Below, piece after piece: positions 44,002-53,362 of a stretch of DNA of 64,000 nt (positions are counted from its first letter, which is position 1; every line of letters starts with the position of its first letter). The stretch lies in assembly GCF_900143545.1 (NCBI RefSeq), contig NZ_FREV01000005.1, forward strand, positions 62,001 to 126,000, written 5' to 3'. Position numbers and translations under genes: made by a program. Under the pieces are notes generated by a model. The model was not told the origin of the DNA and did no database searches. It saw only the letters and a list, made by a program, of their open reading frames with translations. The stretch is from Loktanella sp. Alg231-35. GTDB lineage: Bacteria; Pseudomonadota; Alphaproteobacteria; Rhodobacterales; Rhodobacteraceae.

Positions 44002-45056
44002 GTTGAGTTCTCCTTGTTGGTTAGCTCTTGTGCCTCATGACCTGCCGTTTGCCCGGCAGTGTCGTTTGTATCGTTGTACAGGTGGCAGGCAGTAAACCGG
44101 CCCGGCTGGACTTCACGATATTCGGGTTCCACGCGCTTGCAGATGTCCATAACGGAGGGGCACCGCGTGCAGAAATTACAGCCCTGTGGCGGGTTAGAGG
44201 GCGAGGGGACGTCGCCTTGCAGAATGATCCGCTCGGTTGTGCGGGCAAGGCTTGGGTCCGGCTCGGGCACCGCCGACAGCAGCGCCTTGGTGTAGGGGTG
44301 CAATGGTTCGGCATAAAGCGCCTCGCGCGGGGCAAGTTCCACGATCTTGCCAAGGTACATGACGGCCACGCGCGTTGCGATATGGCGCACCATGGACAGG
44401 TCGTGGCTGATGAAAAGATACGTCAGACCAAACTGTTCCTGAAGATCTTCCAGCAAGTTCACGACTTGGGCCTGAATAGACACATCCAAAGCCGCAATTG
44501 GCTCATCACAAACAATAAACTTGGGGTTCAGTGCAAGCGCGCGTGCAATCCCGATCCGCTGTCGCTGACCACCCGAGAACGCATGGGGGTAGCGTTTGGC
44601 GAACTTGCGGTTCAGGCCCACCGCATCCATCAGCTCACCCACTTTGTCGCGCTTTTCGGCGTCCGACAGCTTGGTGTGCTCGTCCAATGGCTCTTTGATG
44701 ATATCTTCAACCGTCATGCGGGGGTTCAGTGACGCTTGCGGGTCCTGAAACACCATCTGCATGGTGGGGCGCATATCGCGCAATTCTGTTTGTGGCGTCG
44801 CACCGATTTCGCGGTCGTCAATCTCGATCGAGCCTGAGGTAATATCATAGAGCCGCAGCACAGCGCGGCCGCAGGTGGATTTCCCGCAACCCGATTCGCC
44901 AACCAAACCCAGCGTCTCACCTTCCATGACGTCAAAGCTGACACCATCAACGGCCTTCACCTCGCCCACCCGGCGGCGCAGCAGCCCCGCAAAGATCGGG
45001 AAATGCATTTTAAGGTCCTTGATCGAGACCAGTGGTTTCTTGCCCTCATCAAGCAT
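43998..45056 (-). CDS. oppF: Oligopeptide ABC transporter ATP-binding protein, OppF type
   Basis: ATPase of 352 aa. Walker [10 protein letters not shown] near residue 56, Q-loop [15 protein letters not shown] near 100, signature FSGGQRQR near 158 and Walker B FIVCDEP near 178. The C-terminus holds the oligopeptide-type extension with a Cys cluster, [20 protein letters not shown] near 300, that coordinates an iron-sulfur cluster in related DppF/OppF proteins. ATG 45056 has GGAGG six bases upstream and overlaps the oppD stop by eight bases. Confidence 0.94.
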   Translation of the reverse strand: MLDEGKKPLVSIKDLKMHFPIFAGLLRRRVGEVKAVDGVSFDVMEGETLGLVGESGCGKSTCGRAVLRLYDITSGSIEIDDREIGATPQTELRDMRPTMQMVFQDPQASLNPRMTVEDIIKEPLDEHTKLSDAEKRDKVGELMDAVGLNRKFAKRYPHAFSGGQRQRIGIARALALNPKFIVCDEPIAALDVSIQAQVVNLLEDLQEQFGLTYLFISHDLSMVRHIATRVAVMYLGKIVELAPREALYAEPLHPYTKALLSAVPEPDPSLARTTERIILQGDVPSPSNPPQGCNFCTRCPSVMDICKRVEPEYREVQPGRFTACHLYNDTNDTAGQTAGHEAQELTNKENST

Positions 45057-46053
45057 CGCGCGGCCCTCCGGTGCGGGCGTCATAGAAACAAGCCGCGTCA
45101 TGGCCATCCCCCAGATCATAGCGCGGCGGGTTCTGAACCGCACAACGGTCCATTGCCACATCACAGCGGTCACGGAACGGGCAAGAGGTGGGGGCGCCGG
45201 CCATTATCGGCGGTTGGCCTTCGATAATGGTCAGGCGTGCCGCGCGTTCCCCCGCAATGCTGGGAATCGTCTTAAGCAGGGCGCGCGTATAGGGGTGTTG
45301 TGGGTCACCAAACAGGTCTTGCACTGGCGCATGTTCAACAACTTGCCCGCCATACATCACCAACACCCGATCCGCGATACCTGCGATCACGCCCAGATCA
45401 TGGGTGATCCAGATCACCGCCATGCCCAGCTTGTCGCGCAGCTCTTTCATTAGTTCCAGAATTTGCGCTTGAATGGTCACGTCGAGCGCGGTTGTCGGCT
45501 CATCCGCGATCAGAACCTGCGGATCACAGGCCAGTGCAATGGCGATCATGACACGCTGGCGCATGCCACCGGAAAACTGGTGGGGGTAATCATCAAGGCG
45601 ACGCTTGGCATCGGGAATGCCGACAAGTTCCAGCAATTCCTGTGCGCGGTTGGCCGCCTCGCGTTTGTTCATCCCCATATGTTTGCGCAGGGGTTCCATG
45701 ATCTGAAACCCGACCTGATACACAGGATTGAGTGATGTCATCGGATCCTGAAATACAAACCCGATCTTGCCGCCCCGCACAGAGCGAAGCTTTTCGGGCG
45801 ATACATCAAGCAGGTTGTCCCCATCAAAGTTAACAGTACCTCCGCGCACATCCGCAGGGGGTGATGGCAAAAGCCCAAGCAGCGACATCATGGTTACCGA
45901 TTTGCCGGATCCACTTTCGCCGACCACGCCAAGCAGCTCTCCCGGCTTCAGAGAGAAACTCACGTCATTTACAGCATGAACTTCACCACCGCGCGTTTGA
46001 AACACAGTTTTGAGGTCCCGGACATCCAGGACTGGCAGCGCCCCATCGGGCAT
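45049..46053 (-). CDS. oppD: Oligopeptide ABC transporter ATP-binding protein, OppD type
   Basis: First gene of the leftward operon, a 334-aa ATPase. Walker A GESGSGKS near residue 45, Q-loop [15 protein letters not shown] near 96, signature FSGGMRQR near 155, Walker [12 protein letters not shown] near 176 and the OppD C-terminal extension with [14 protein letters not shown] near 300. ATG 46053 is chosen because GGGAGG lies seven bases upstream; an upstream ATG at 46077 lacks a site. Confidence 0.94.
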   Translation of the reverse strand: MPDGALPVLDVRDLKTVFQTRGGEVHAVNDVSFSLKPGELLGVVGESGSGKSVTMMSLLGLLPSPPADVRGGTVNFDGDNLLDVSPEKLRSVRGGKIGFVFQDPMTSLNPVYQVGFQIMEPLRKHMGMNKREAANRAQELLELVGIPDAKRRLDDYPHQFSGGMRQRVMIAIALACDPQVLIADEPTTALDVTIQAQILELMKELRDKLGMAVIWITHDLGVIAGIADRVLVMYGGQVVEHAPVQDLFGDPQHPYTRALLKTIPSIAGERAARLTIIEGQPPIMAGAPTSCPFRDRCDVAMDRCAVQNPPRYDLGDGHDAACFYDARTGGPRDA

Positions 46054-46270
46054 ATAGGAACCTCCCAAGTGGCTCATTCGTCTTGTTTTTTCGCCCGGCT
46101 CATTGGTGTGGCCGATTGCGTTAAGGCCAGACGGTATCATCTAATTTCGATCCCGCAACCCGATTCCTGTTTGCGGCGGAAGAAAGGACGGGCCAAGGTA
46201 GGGATGCCTATCGATTGCACGGTTGTGATCGTAGGATGCGCGAATGCCAGCCACGCTTGAAAGGACGCCA
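46054..46270. promoter_or_regulatory. Divergent region between oppD and the argE-like gene
   Basis: A 217-base gap that should carry promoters for both the transporter operon and the hydrolase/oxidoreductase genes, allowing common control. I see no perfect palindrome. GTTTGCGG...CCGCAAAC-type symmetry is absent, and hexamers are not convincing. Confidence 0.35.
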
Positions 46271-47431
46271 ATGCCCCTGACCGCCAGAGACCTGATGGAT
46301 CGTCTTGTCGGATTTCCGACAGTAAGTCGCGATAGCAACCTTGAACTCATTGATTTTGTTGAGGAGTATCTAAGTGACCTTGGCGTCAAATCGACCCGCG
46401 TGCCCAACGAAGACGGCACCAAAGCCGCCCTTTATGCCCATGTCGGGCCGGAGGTAGACGGCGGCGTTGTCCTGTCGGGGCATACCGATGTGGTGCCTGT
46501 GGACGGGCAGGCCTGGGATACAGATCCCTTCAAGGTGACCGAACGCGATGGCAGGCTTTATGGTCGGGGCACCTGTGACATGAAGGGCTTTGATGCGCTT
46601 GCGTTGTCCGCGGTGCCCTTGGCGCTTGAGCGGGGCATTGAACGCCCGCTGCAAATCGCGCTAAGTTATGACGAAGAGGTCGGCTGCACTGGCGCCCCAC
46701 CCATGATTGACCACATGGTCAGCATGGGCATGCCGCGCGCCGATACGGTACTGGTGGGCGAGCCGTCGATGATGAAAATCGTGACTGGCCACAAGGGTGG
46801 CATCGGCTACCACATGCATTTCAAAGGGTTTGAGGTGCATTCCTCACTCGCCCCGACAGGCGTCAGCGCGGTCATGATGGCCGCAAAGCTGATCAACTGG
46901 GCCAATGAGGTGAACGACGAAAACGCAGCCAAGCCGATCAGCGAACTGGCGGCTGATTTCGTGCCGCCATATACAACACTGCATGTTGGCACGATTAGCG
47001 GCGGCACTGCCCATAACATCACCGCCAAAGACTGCCGTTTCGGCTTTGATTTCCGGCTTGTGCCGGGCGAGAATATCGCGGCATGGCAGGCCCGTTTCAT
47101 GGCCAAAGTCGCAGCACTTGAGGCCGAGATGAAAGCAGTCCGCCCCGAGGCAGGCATCGACGCGCAGCAATATTTCCACGTACCCGGCCTCGTGCCCGAA
47201 GATCAAGGCAAGGCCGAATCACTGGTGCGGCAATTGACCGGCGAAAACGCCAGCAATGTTGTCAGCTACGGCACTGAAGCGGGACAATTTCAGGAGCGCG
47301 GATACTCTGCTGTGATCTGTGGACCCGGCGATATCGCACAGGCCCATCAACCAAACGAATTTGTGAGCGTTGACCAATTCCAGCAAGGCGAGGCGTTTAT
47401 CGCCCGTCTGGTAGATATGCTTGCTGCATGA
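46271..47431 (+). CDS. argE: Acetylornithine deacetylase-like M20 peptidase
   Basis: Cytoplasmic zinc hydrolase of 386 aa in the ArgE/DapE group. The metal-site motifs are SGHTDVVPVDG near residue 75 (His, Asp in catalytic pair), GRGTCDMKGFDALAL near 100 and YDEEVGCTGA near 135 (catalytic Glu-Glu). Dimerisation domain about 180-290. ATG 46271 follows AAGGACGCCA; an earlier in-frame start at 46244 has no site. Because it is divergent from opp and overlaps an FAD oxidoreductase gene, it may remove acyl groups from imported acyl amino acids rather than make ornithine; both remain possible. Confidence 0.88.
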   Translation: MPLTARDLMDRLVGFPTVSRDSNLELIDFVEEYLSDLGVKSTRVPNEDGTKAALYAHVGPEVDGGVVLSGHTDVVPVDGQAWDTDPFKVTERDGRLYGRGTCDMKGFDALALSAVPLALERGIERPLQIALSYDEEVGCTGAPPMIDHMVSMGMPRADTVLVGEPSMMKIVTGHKGGIGYHMHFKGFEVHSSLAPTGVSAVMMAAKLINWANEVNDENAAKPISELAADFVPPYTTLHVGTISGGTAHNITAKDCRFGFDFRLVPGENIAAWQARFMAKVAALEAEMKAVRPEAGIDAQQYFHVPGLVPEDQGKAESLVRQLTGENASNVVSYGTEAGQFQERGYSAVICGPGDIAQAHQPNEFVSVDQFQQGEAFIARLVDMLAA

Positions 47432-48768
47432 CGTTCCCGATCCACGAAGGTCTGCCGCCAGCGTTTTGCGGTGATCTACCAAAAACGACCGAAGTGGTGG
47501 TGATCGGCGGCGGCATCATCGGGGCGATGACCGCGTGGGAGCTGGCCAAATCTGGCACGCCTGTGGTTCTGCTGGAAAAGGGACGTATCGCGGGCGAACA
47601 ATCCTCGCGCAACTGGGGCTGGATCCGCGCGCAGGGGCGCGATCTGGCCGAACTGCCAATTGTGCTTGAGGCGCAGCGCATGTGGCCAGAGATTGCCAAA
47701 GCAACAGGTGATATCGGCTTGCGCCAGACCGGCACGCTTTATCTGGCTGACACTGGCGATGATCTGGCGCGCTATCAGGACTGGCTGGATGGTGCGGCAC
47801 CCTATCAGGTGAGCAGCAGGATGCTTTCGGCCAAGGATGTGTCAGACCTGATGCCCGCTGCGGCACATCAGTGGAAAGGCGCGCTCTATACACCGTCCGA
47901 CATGCGTGCCGAACCCTGGATAACGGTTCCTGCCTGCGCCAAAGCCGCACAAACGGCGGGTGCGACGATTATCGAAAACTGCGCTGTGCGTTTGCTAGAC
48001 ACAGAGGGCGGGCGCATCACTGGCGTTGTCACCGAAACAGGGACGATCAAGACCCGCTCCGTTGTGTTGGCCGGCGGCGCGTGGTCGTCGCTGTTTTTGC
48101 GCCGTCACGGAGTGGCCATCCCGCAGCTATCCGTCAGGGCGACCGTCGTGCAAACCGCACCAATGCCCGACATCCACCCCGGAGGCGCTGTGGACGGCAG
48201 GCTTGCATGGCGACGGCGCGAGGATGGCGGCTACACGCTGGCCCCGTCAGGATTTCATGAACTTTTCATCGGGCCTGATGCAGTGCGCGCCTTGCCGCGC
48301 TATGCCGGGCAGCTCATCAAAGATCCGCTTGGCACGCGGCTTTTGCCTGCGGCCCCGCGCGACTATCCCGACAGTTGGGGCATCAAACGCCGCTGGTCCG
48401 GAGATACCGTCAGCCCGTTTGAGCGCCAGCGCATTCTGAACCCGGCGCCCAATGCATCCCGCGTTGCGCGGCTCGCACAGGATTTCAGCGCGACGTTCCC
48501 GCAACTGGGCGCAACAAAGGTGAACACCGCCTGGGCGGGCATGATCGATACGATGCCTGACATCGTGCCGGTGGTTGATAGGTGCGACGCGTTGCCCGGC
48601 CTGACGATCTGTACTGGCATGTCAGGACACGGCTTTGGTATTGGACCCGCAATGGGGCGCGTCGCGGCAGCGCTGGCCACAGGGCAGGGGGCAGGGCACG
48701 ACCTGACGCGGTTCCGCCTCTCACGTTTTTACGATGGCAGTCGGCTTTTGCCCGGACCCAGCCTCTAG
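47428..48768 (+). CDS. FAD-dependent oxidoreductase, D-amino-acid oxidase family
   Basis: DAO-family flavoprotein of 446 aa. The FAD motif VVIGGGIIGAMTAWELAKSG lies near residue 24, followed by ARIAGEQSSRNWGWIR-type motif (GRIAGEQSSRNWGW near 52), which is characteristic of DadA/GlyOX-like amine oxidases. The C-terminal GHGFGIGPAMGRVAA near 397 binds the FAD ribityl/pyrophosphate. It probably oxidises an amine or D-amino acid. It overlaps the argE-like gene by four bases and is followed by an M20 aminoacylase, so these three likely act in one pathway. Confidence 0.88.
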   Translation: MTFPIHEGLPPAFCGDLPKTTEVVVIGGGIIGAMTAWELAKSGTPVVLLEKGRIAGEQSSRNWGWIRAQGRDLAELPIVLEAQRMWPEIAKATGDIGLRQTGTLYLADTGDDLARYQDWLDGAAPYQVSSRMLSAKDVSDLMPAAAHQWKGALYTPSDMRAEPWITVPACAKAAQTAGATIIENCAVRLLDTEGGRITGVVTETGTIKTRSVVLAGGAWSSLFLRRHGVAIPQLSVRATVVQTAPMPDIHPGGAVDGRLAWRRREDGGYTLAPSGFHELFIGPDAVRALPRYAGQLIKDPLGTRLLPAAPRDYPDSWGIKRRWSGDTVSPFERQRILNPAPNASRVARLAQDFSATFPQLGATKVNTAWAGMIDTMPDIVPVVDRCDALPGLTICTGMSGHGFGIGPAMGRVAAALATGQGAGHDLTRFRLSRFYDGSRLLPGPSL

Positions 48769-48825
48769 TAACCCGGCCAATTCGGGTTATGCTCGCCTTG
48801 AACCAATCAAACCAGAGGTCCTCGT

Positions 48826-49989
48826 ATGCCCGTCAAGAACCGCTTTGCCGAACTGCTGCCGGAAATCACCGCATGGCGGCATGACCTGCACGAAAACCCT
48901 GAAGTCCTGTTCGAGACGCACCGGACGTCTGCCATTGTGGCAGAGAAACTCGCGGCGTTTGGCTGTGATGAGGTCACAACCGGGATCGGACGCACGGGCG
49001 TTGTGGCCGTGATCAAAGGTAAGACGGATACGTCCGGCAAGGTCATCGGGCTGCGCGCCGATATGGATGCGCTGCCGATCCACGAACAGACGGGCCTTGA
49101 TTACAAATCAAAAGTTGATGGTGCGATGCACGCCTGCGGGCATGACGGGCACACGGCGATGCTTTTGGGGGCCGCGAAATACCTCTCAGAGACGCGCAAT
49201 TTCGATGGGACGGTTGTGGTCATTTTCCAACCAGCCGAAGAAGGCGGCGGTGGCGGCAAAGAGATGTGCGATGACGGCATGATGGACCGCTGGGGCATTC
49301 AAGAGGTTTACGGCATGCACAACTGGCCCGGCAAACCTGTGGGCAGTTTTGCGATTAGGCCCGGTGCGTTTTTTGCTGCCGCAGATCAGTTCGAGATGGT
49401 GATCGAAGGCAAGGGCGGCCATGCTGCCAAACCGCAGGAAACAATCGATACAACCGTTGTGGCCAGCCATATCGTGATTGCGCTTCAAACGATTGCCTCC
49501 CGGAATGTGGACCCGGTTGAACAAGTCGTCGTCTCAGTCACGAGCTTTGAGACGTCGTCCAAAGCCCACAATGTCATTCCGCAAACCGTGAAACTGCGCG
49601 GCACTGTGCGGACGCTGTCGGCGGCAACGCGTGATCTGGCCGAAAAGCGTCTGGTTGAAATCGCCAATGGCACAGCAGCAACATTTGGCGCGACCGCCGA
49701 TGTCAACTACATGCGCGGCTACCCTGTGATGGTGAACAGCGAAGAACAGACCGATTTTGCAGCAGCCGTTGCCAAATCGGTCTCGGGCGATTGCGCGGAT
49801 GCTCCCCTTGTGATGGGTGGCGAAGATTTTGCCTTCATGCTCGAAGAACGCCCCGGTGCCTATATTTTGGTTGGCAATGGCGATACGGCGTCAGTGCATC
49901 ACCCAGAATACAATTTCACCGATGAAGCCATCCCCGCCGGATGCAGCTGGTGGGCAGAGATTGTCGAACAACGGATGCCAGCCGCGTAG
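48826..49989 (+). CDS. M20 aminoacylase/amidohydrolase (hippurate hydrolase-like)
   Basis: Cytoplasmic zinc or manganese amidohydrolase of 387 aa (M20D, N-acyl amino acid or hippurate hydrolase type). Motifs: DMDALPIHEQTGLDY near residue 83, MHACGHDGHTAMLLGAA near 102 (Cys/His/Asp ligands), FQPAEEGGGGGKEM near 136 (catalytic Glu pair), YGMHNWPGKPVG near 160 and GGEDFAFMLEERPG near 330. It liberates amino acids from N-acylated or amide-linked forms. A 57-base gap separates it from the oxidoreductase gene. Confidence 0.92.
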   Translation: MPVKNRFAELLPEITAWRHDLHENPEVLFETHRTSAIVAEKLAAFGCDEVTTGIGRTGVVAVIKGKTDTSGKVIGLRADMDALPIHEQTGLDYKSKVDGAMHACGHDGHTAMLLGAAKYLSETRNFDGTVVVIFQPAEEGGGGGKEMCDDGMMDRWGIQEVYGMHNWPGKPVGSFAIRPGAFFAAADQFEMVIEGKGGHAAKPQETIDTTVVASHIVIALQTIASRNVDPVEQVVVSVTSFETSSKAHNVIPQTVKLRGTVRTLSAATRDLAEKRLVEIANGTAATFGATADVNYMRGYPVMVNSEEQTDFAAAVAKSVSGDCADAPLVMGGEDFAFMLEERPGAYILVGNGDTASVHHPEYNFTDEAIPAGCSWWAEIVEQRMPAA

Positions 49990-50005
49990 GGTGGGGGAAA
50001 CCCAC
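49986..50005. repeat. REP-like imperfect hairpin after the M20 gene
   Basis: GTAGG GTGGG, loop GGAAA, then CCCAC, directly overlapping the stop region of the M20 gene. It shares its left arm with the palindromes at 40172 and 42237 and is not followed by a T-run. Confidence 0.5.
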
Positions 50006-50157
50006 GAGCGCCGTTTCGTGCGATTCGCCTGATCTTAGGCGTCAAGACACCGCGAAAGTGACGTTACGACTGGGGAACACCGCGCGCTTATTCCCATAGG
50101 CACAACCTGTGGGTTCGAATTAGGCATTGGGCACTCTTCACCTCCCAGAGGACTGTC

Positions 50158-50352
50158 ATGAATACCGATGTCACGTTTGTCGCCTGCCTTTTGCTTTCCA
50201 TCCTCGGCGCGGCCATGCTTTCGCTGCTCACGCTTCAGCTTTGGGGCGATCTTTTGCTGGCGGCGACGGCTTATGGCCTCGGCGGTGCGATCGTTTTCGC
50301 CCTGATGACAGCGATCACAGCGCTGCGCGTGGGGATCGGCTATGGCGAATGA
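50158..50352 (+). CDS. Small membrane protein, unrecognised
   Basis: A 64-aa protein with two hydrophobic helices (about 6-26 and 30-55: VACLLLSILGAAMLSLLTL; ATAYGLGGAIVFALM). Ribosome site AGAGGAC lies five bases before the ATG. It overlaps the next small gene by 11 bases. I do not recognise it; coding is plausible by codon use and site, not by homology. Confidence 0.55.
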   Translation: MNTDVTFVACLLLSILGAAMLSLLTLQLWGDLLLAATAYGLGGAIVFALMTAITALRVGIGYGE

Positions 50353-50527
50353 TCATAAAAAAGGTGCTACGCCGCTAGATACCGGGACTGCGACATTGGC
50401 GCCTGTTGGCGGCGATCTGATTGACCGTTTGGGGCAAGAGGCGCAACTGCGCATGGGTGAAGATGTCACCGACCCGCAGGCTTCCGCGCAAGTAACCGAC
50501 TACCGGCAGCGCCCGTCTTCTGGTTAA
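50342..50527 (+). CDS. Small hydrophilic protein, unrecognised
   Basis: A 61-aa soluble protein (MANDHKKGATP..., ending RQRPSSG) with no membrane segment or known motif. Its start lies inside the end of the previous small gene, which suggests coupling. Both are preceded by a 168-base gap and followed by the convergent VOC gene. Real but weakly supported. Confidence 0.45.
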   Translation: MANDHKKGATPLDTGTATLAPVGGDLIDRLGQEAQLRMGEDVTDPQASAQVTDYRQRPSSG

Positions 50528-50599
50528 CCGCCCCTATGCGACATATGCCGACTGACCCGCCCATTGACCCTATGGCGCAAATGGTCAGCCGCGTAGGTG

Positions 50600-51016
50600 T
50601 TACCCATCTCGCCCCGGCTCATTTGGGTTGCTAGAAAACAATGCGATCTTGTTGCCTTGTGGGTCGCGCAGGTAACTCACATAGAAATGCGCCCCATATG
50701 AGGCGCGAAAGCCCGGTTGCCCTTCGTCAGAACCGCCTGCGGCCAGTGCCGCGGCGTGAAGCGCGCGAACCTCGCTTTGGCTACCCGCCTCAAACGCAAC
50801 CATCGCCCCGTTCCCGGCCGAAGCGCCTTGTCCATCAAAGGGTGCTTTGACGTAGAACTCTGGCTGAACGGGAGACTGCCCCGGCGCTACCGGTAGCGCA
50901 TAACTCAGGTCGCCATGATACGTTTCCAGCCCGTAGCCGAGGCTTGGCAGGAAGGCCGAGTAAAAGCGTTCGGCACGTTTGATGTCATCAACGCCAACGG
51001 TCACATAAGCAATCAT
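50600..51016 (-). CDS. VOC family protein (glyoxalase/bleomycin-resistance fold)
   Basis: A 138-aa vicinal-oxygen-chelate protein. VGVDDIKRAERFYSAFLPSLGY near residue 7 (in part) is the first beta-alpha-beta module and SYLRDPQGNKIALF near 116 the second, with a Glu/His-type ligand pattern not fully conserved. Function cannot be told among lactoylglutathione lyases, dioxygenases and binding proteins. Starts with GAGA upstream; monocistronic. Confidence 0.82.
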   Translation of the reverse strand: MIAYVTVGVDDIKRAERFYSAFLPSLGYGLETYHGDLSYALPVAPGQSPVQPEFYVKAPFDGQGASAGNGAMVAFEAGSQSEVRALHAAALAAGGSDEGQPGFRASYGAHFYVSYLRDPQGNKIALFSSNPNEPGRDG

Positions 51017-51111
51017 TCTCAGAGGCCTTTCGCTGATGTTTGGTGTTGGCAGCGCCTTTGCCTATCTGCGGTATGCCACAGTAGATACCAACCGAGAATC
51101 GTTTCAAATAT

Positions 51112-52116
51112 TTACCCGCCGGTGTGCGACATATGTCGGCTGACCTGCCCATCAACCTGTTGGCGCGAATAGTCGAAATCATGCCCCTTGGGTTTCAGCG
51201 CAATGGCCGCACGAATGGCGTCTTCCAACTCTGCGTCCGCCTCTGACGCGCGCAGGGGTGCGCGCAGGTCGGAATGGCCTTCCTGACCCAGACAGGTGTA
51301 AATCTCGCCGGTACAGGTGATCCGCACGCGGTTGCAGCTTTCACAGAAATTGTGGCTCAGCGGGGTGATGAACCCGATCTTCTGGCCGGTATTTTCAACA
51401 CGGACATAACGCGCTGGCCCGCCTGTTTTTTCTGGCAAATCTGTCAGCTCGGAACGCGCAGCGAGCCGCGCGCGGAGATCCTTGAGTGACCAATATTGCC
51501 CAAACCGATCTTCATTACCTAAATCACCCATCGGCATGACTTCGATAAAGGTCAGGTCCATGTCGCGTTCCGCACACCAATCGGTGAGCGTTTCCAACTC
51601 GTCCTCGTTGAAGCCCTTGAGGGCCACAGTGTTAATCTTGACCCGCAGCCCCGCCTTTTGGGCAGCATCAATACCGCGCAGCACCTGCGGCAGGCGGCCC
51701 CAGCGGGTGATGTCTGCGAATTTGCCTTCATCCAGCGTATCAAGCGAGACATTCACGCGCCGCACGCCTGCGGCATAAAGATCATCGGCAAAGCGCGCCA
51801 GCTGACTGCCATTGGTGGTCAGGGTCAATTCATCCAGTGTGCCTGCCTCAAGATGCCGCGACATTGCCTGAAAGAATGTCATGATCTCGCGGCGCACCAA
51901 AGGTTCGCCCCCGGTGATGCGCAGCTTGCGCACGCCAAGGCGGACAAAGGCCGAACACATGCGGTCCAACTCTTCGAGCGTGAGCAGTTCTTTCTTTGGC
52001 AGGAACGTCATGTTTTCGGACATGCAATAAACGCAGCGAAAATCGCAGCGATCCGTCGCCGACACCCGGAGGTACGAGATGGCGCGCGCAAATGGGTCGA
52101 TCAGTGGCTGTGTCAT
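51112..52116 (-). CDS. moaA: GTP 3',8-cyclase MoaA
   Basis: Radical SAM enzyme that turns GTP into the cyclic precursor of molybdopterin, 334 aa. The radical-SAM cluster motif CDFRCVYC lies near residue 25, [11 protein letters not shown] near 70, and the C-terminal cluster [18 protein letters not shown] near 258 (first two Cys, then one) fits the second 4Fe-4S site. The chain ends in the conserved GG needed for activity with MoaC. ATG 52116 is used because homology begins there; the frame opens 12 codons earlier. No other moa genes are beside it. Confidence 0.95.
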   Translation of the reverse strand: MTQPLIDPFARAISYLRVSATDRCDFRCVYCMSENMTFLPKKELLTLEELDRMCSAFVRLGVRKLRITGGEPLVRREIMTFFQAMSRHLEAGTLDELTLTTNGSQLARFADDLYAAGVRRVNVSLDTLDEGKFADITRWGRLPQVLRGIDAAQKAGLRVKINTVALKGFNEDELETLTDWCAERDMDLTFIEVMPMGDLGNEDRFGQYWSLKDLRARLAARSELTDLPEKTGGPARYVRVENTGQKIGFITPLSHNFCESCNRVRITCTGEIYTCLGQEGHSDLRAPLRASEADAELEDAIRAAIALKPKGHDFDYSRQQVDGQVSRHMSHTGG

Positions 52117-52202
52117 AAACGTGAGCCTATGTGCGCGCGGAGCGGCGCGCAAGGCGCATCAGCCCCGTTGCACCCCGAGAATCGCCGACATAGGGTAGGG
52201 GC

Positions 52203-52682
52203 ATGAGACTGATCCTGATCCTGCCCGTCGCGGCCCTGTCGGCCTGCACCACGCCATCGTTCCAAGGCATCTTTGGCCCTGCGCCAACCGCACCTGCCGT
52301 AGCACCTGCACCGACGTTGAACCCAACGCCACCACCGGCGCCCCCTGCAAATGCGGTCACGCAAGAGCAGTTTGACACCACCAGTCAGGAAGAGCGCGAC
52401 GCCGCTGTGATAACCGAAACAGCCGCGGGTGACCGCGCATTGGGCACAACAATTGCCACATTAGGCCCGCCTGCACAGCCGGGCATCTGGTTGGAGACAC
52501 CTTTGGTAACAGCGCTGACACCGGGTCGGATTGACTATCAGGGGAAATCGATCAACGTCGAATTGCGCCCATCGGGTGGGGCTGCCGGATCAGGTAGTCA
52601 GATCAGCCTTGCGGCGATGCGCCTGATCGCGGCACCGCTGACAGGTCTGCCGGAATTGACGGTGTTTGCAGTCGCACCTTAG
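52203..52682 (+). CDS. Small lipoprotein with Pro/Ala-rich linker, function unknown
   Basis: A 159-aa lipoprotein: lipobox LSAC near residue 15, a Pro/Ala/Thr-rich stretch (about 24-52), then a short hydrophilic domain with LGPPAQPGIWLETPLVT and YQGKSINVELRPSGG. The last part (about 95-159) resembles a small beta domain that recurs in Rhodobacteraceae lipoproteins, but I cannot name it. GGTAGGGGC precedes the ATG. It converges on the AlkD-like gene with four bases of overlap at the stops. Confidence 0.8.
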   Translation: MRLILILPVAALSACTTPSFQGIFGPAPTAPAVAPAPTLNPTPPPAPPANAVTQEQFDTTSQEERDAAVITETAAGDRALGTTIATLGPPAQPGIWLETPLVTALTPGRIDYQGKSINVELRPSGGAAGSGSQISLAAMRLIAAPLTGLPELTVFAVAP

Positions 52683-53362
52683 CCGGGCAGCTTGCGCCCG
52701 GCCTCTTTGACTGCAAATGGCTTCATGACATCCGCATGCTGGGCCAGAAAGCCGCGCACCCGGTCGGGGTCATGCTTGGATAACTCGCGTAGCCACCATG
52801 CAATCGCCTTTTGAATAAACCAGTCGTGGTCTGTGACGTATGTTGCAGCCCAGCCCAGTACCCGGTCGCGGATTGCCAGATCGTCAGGTTTGGGGTTGTT
52901 CTGTTTGGTCCATGGCAATGTCATGACAAGGGCGGCACGGCGGGTCCACATGTGATCTGACGTGATCCAGGTTTCGACGGTATCCAACCGACTTGGATCG
53001 GCAACCAGACGTTTCTGACCTGCGATACTTACATGATCTGCCACCGCCCAAGCATCAAAGTCGGGCACCCAGGACACGATCAATTCCCACGCGTCCGCAT
53101 CATCCGGTCTGATCCGCGCTTGTGTCAGCAGCTTGGCGGCCGCGACGCGCCCTTCATGGGTATTGCCTTTCCACAAGCCCTTGGCGAGTGCCAGCCGTTC
53201 ATCAAGGTCCACGGCCGCCCGCCATTCCTTGACCTGAGCATCAATCACGGGGTTGGCGACACCCAGATAAGGGCGGTCGATCTTGTGATAACGGTGCATC
53301 TCGGCGGCTTTTTCAGCGTCACCAAGGGTGCGCAGTTGGGCGATGGCTGTTTTGGGGGTCAT
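52679..53362 (-). CDS. DNA alkylation repair protein, AlkD-like
   Basis: HEAT-like repeat DNA glycosylase of 227 aa. The alpha-helical array with LAKGLWKGNTHEGRVAAAKLL near residue 59, VDSWVPDFDAWAVADH-type repeat (WVPDFDAWAVADH near 99) and WFIQKAIAWWLRELSKHDP near 181 is typical of AlkD proteins that excise alkylated bases. It follows glmS with an ATGA overlap, so it is probably made from the glmU-glmS transcript. Function in repair is inferred from family. Confidence 0.85.
   Translation of the reverse strand: MTPKTAIAQLRTLGDAEKAAEMHRYHKIDRPYLGVANPVIDAQVKEWRAAVDLDERLALAKGLWKGNTHEGRVAAAKLLTQARIRPDDADAWELIVSWVPDFDAWAVADHVSIAGQKRLVADPSRLDTVETWITSDHMWTRRAALVMTLPWTKQNNPKPDDLAIRDRVLGWAATYVTDHDWFIQKAIAWWLRELSKHDPDRVRGFLAQHADVMKPFAVKEAGRKLPG

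Noticed and set aside
49986..50005. Hairpin after the M20 gene as an intrinsic terminator
   Set aside because: Only five paired bases in the core and no T-run; listed as a REP-like element instead.
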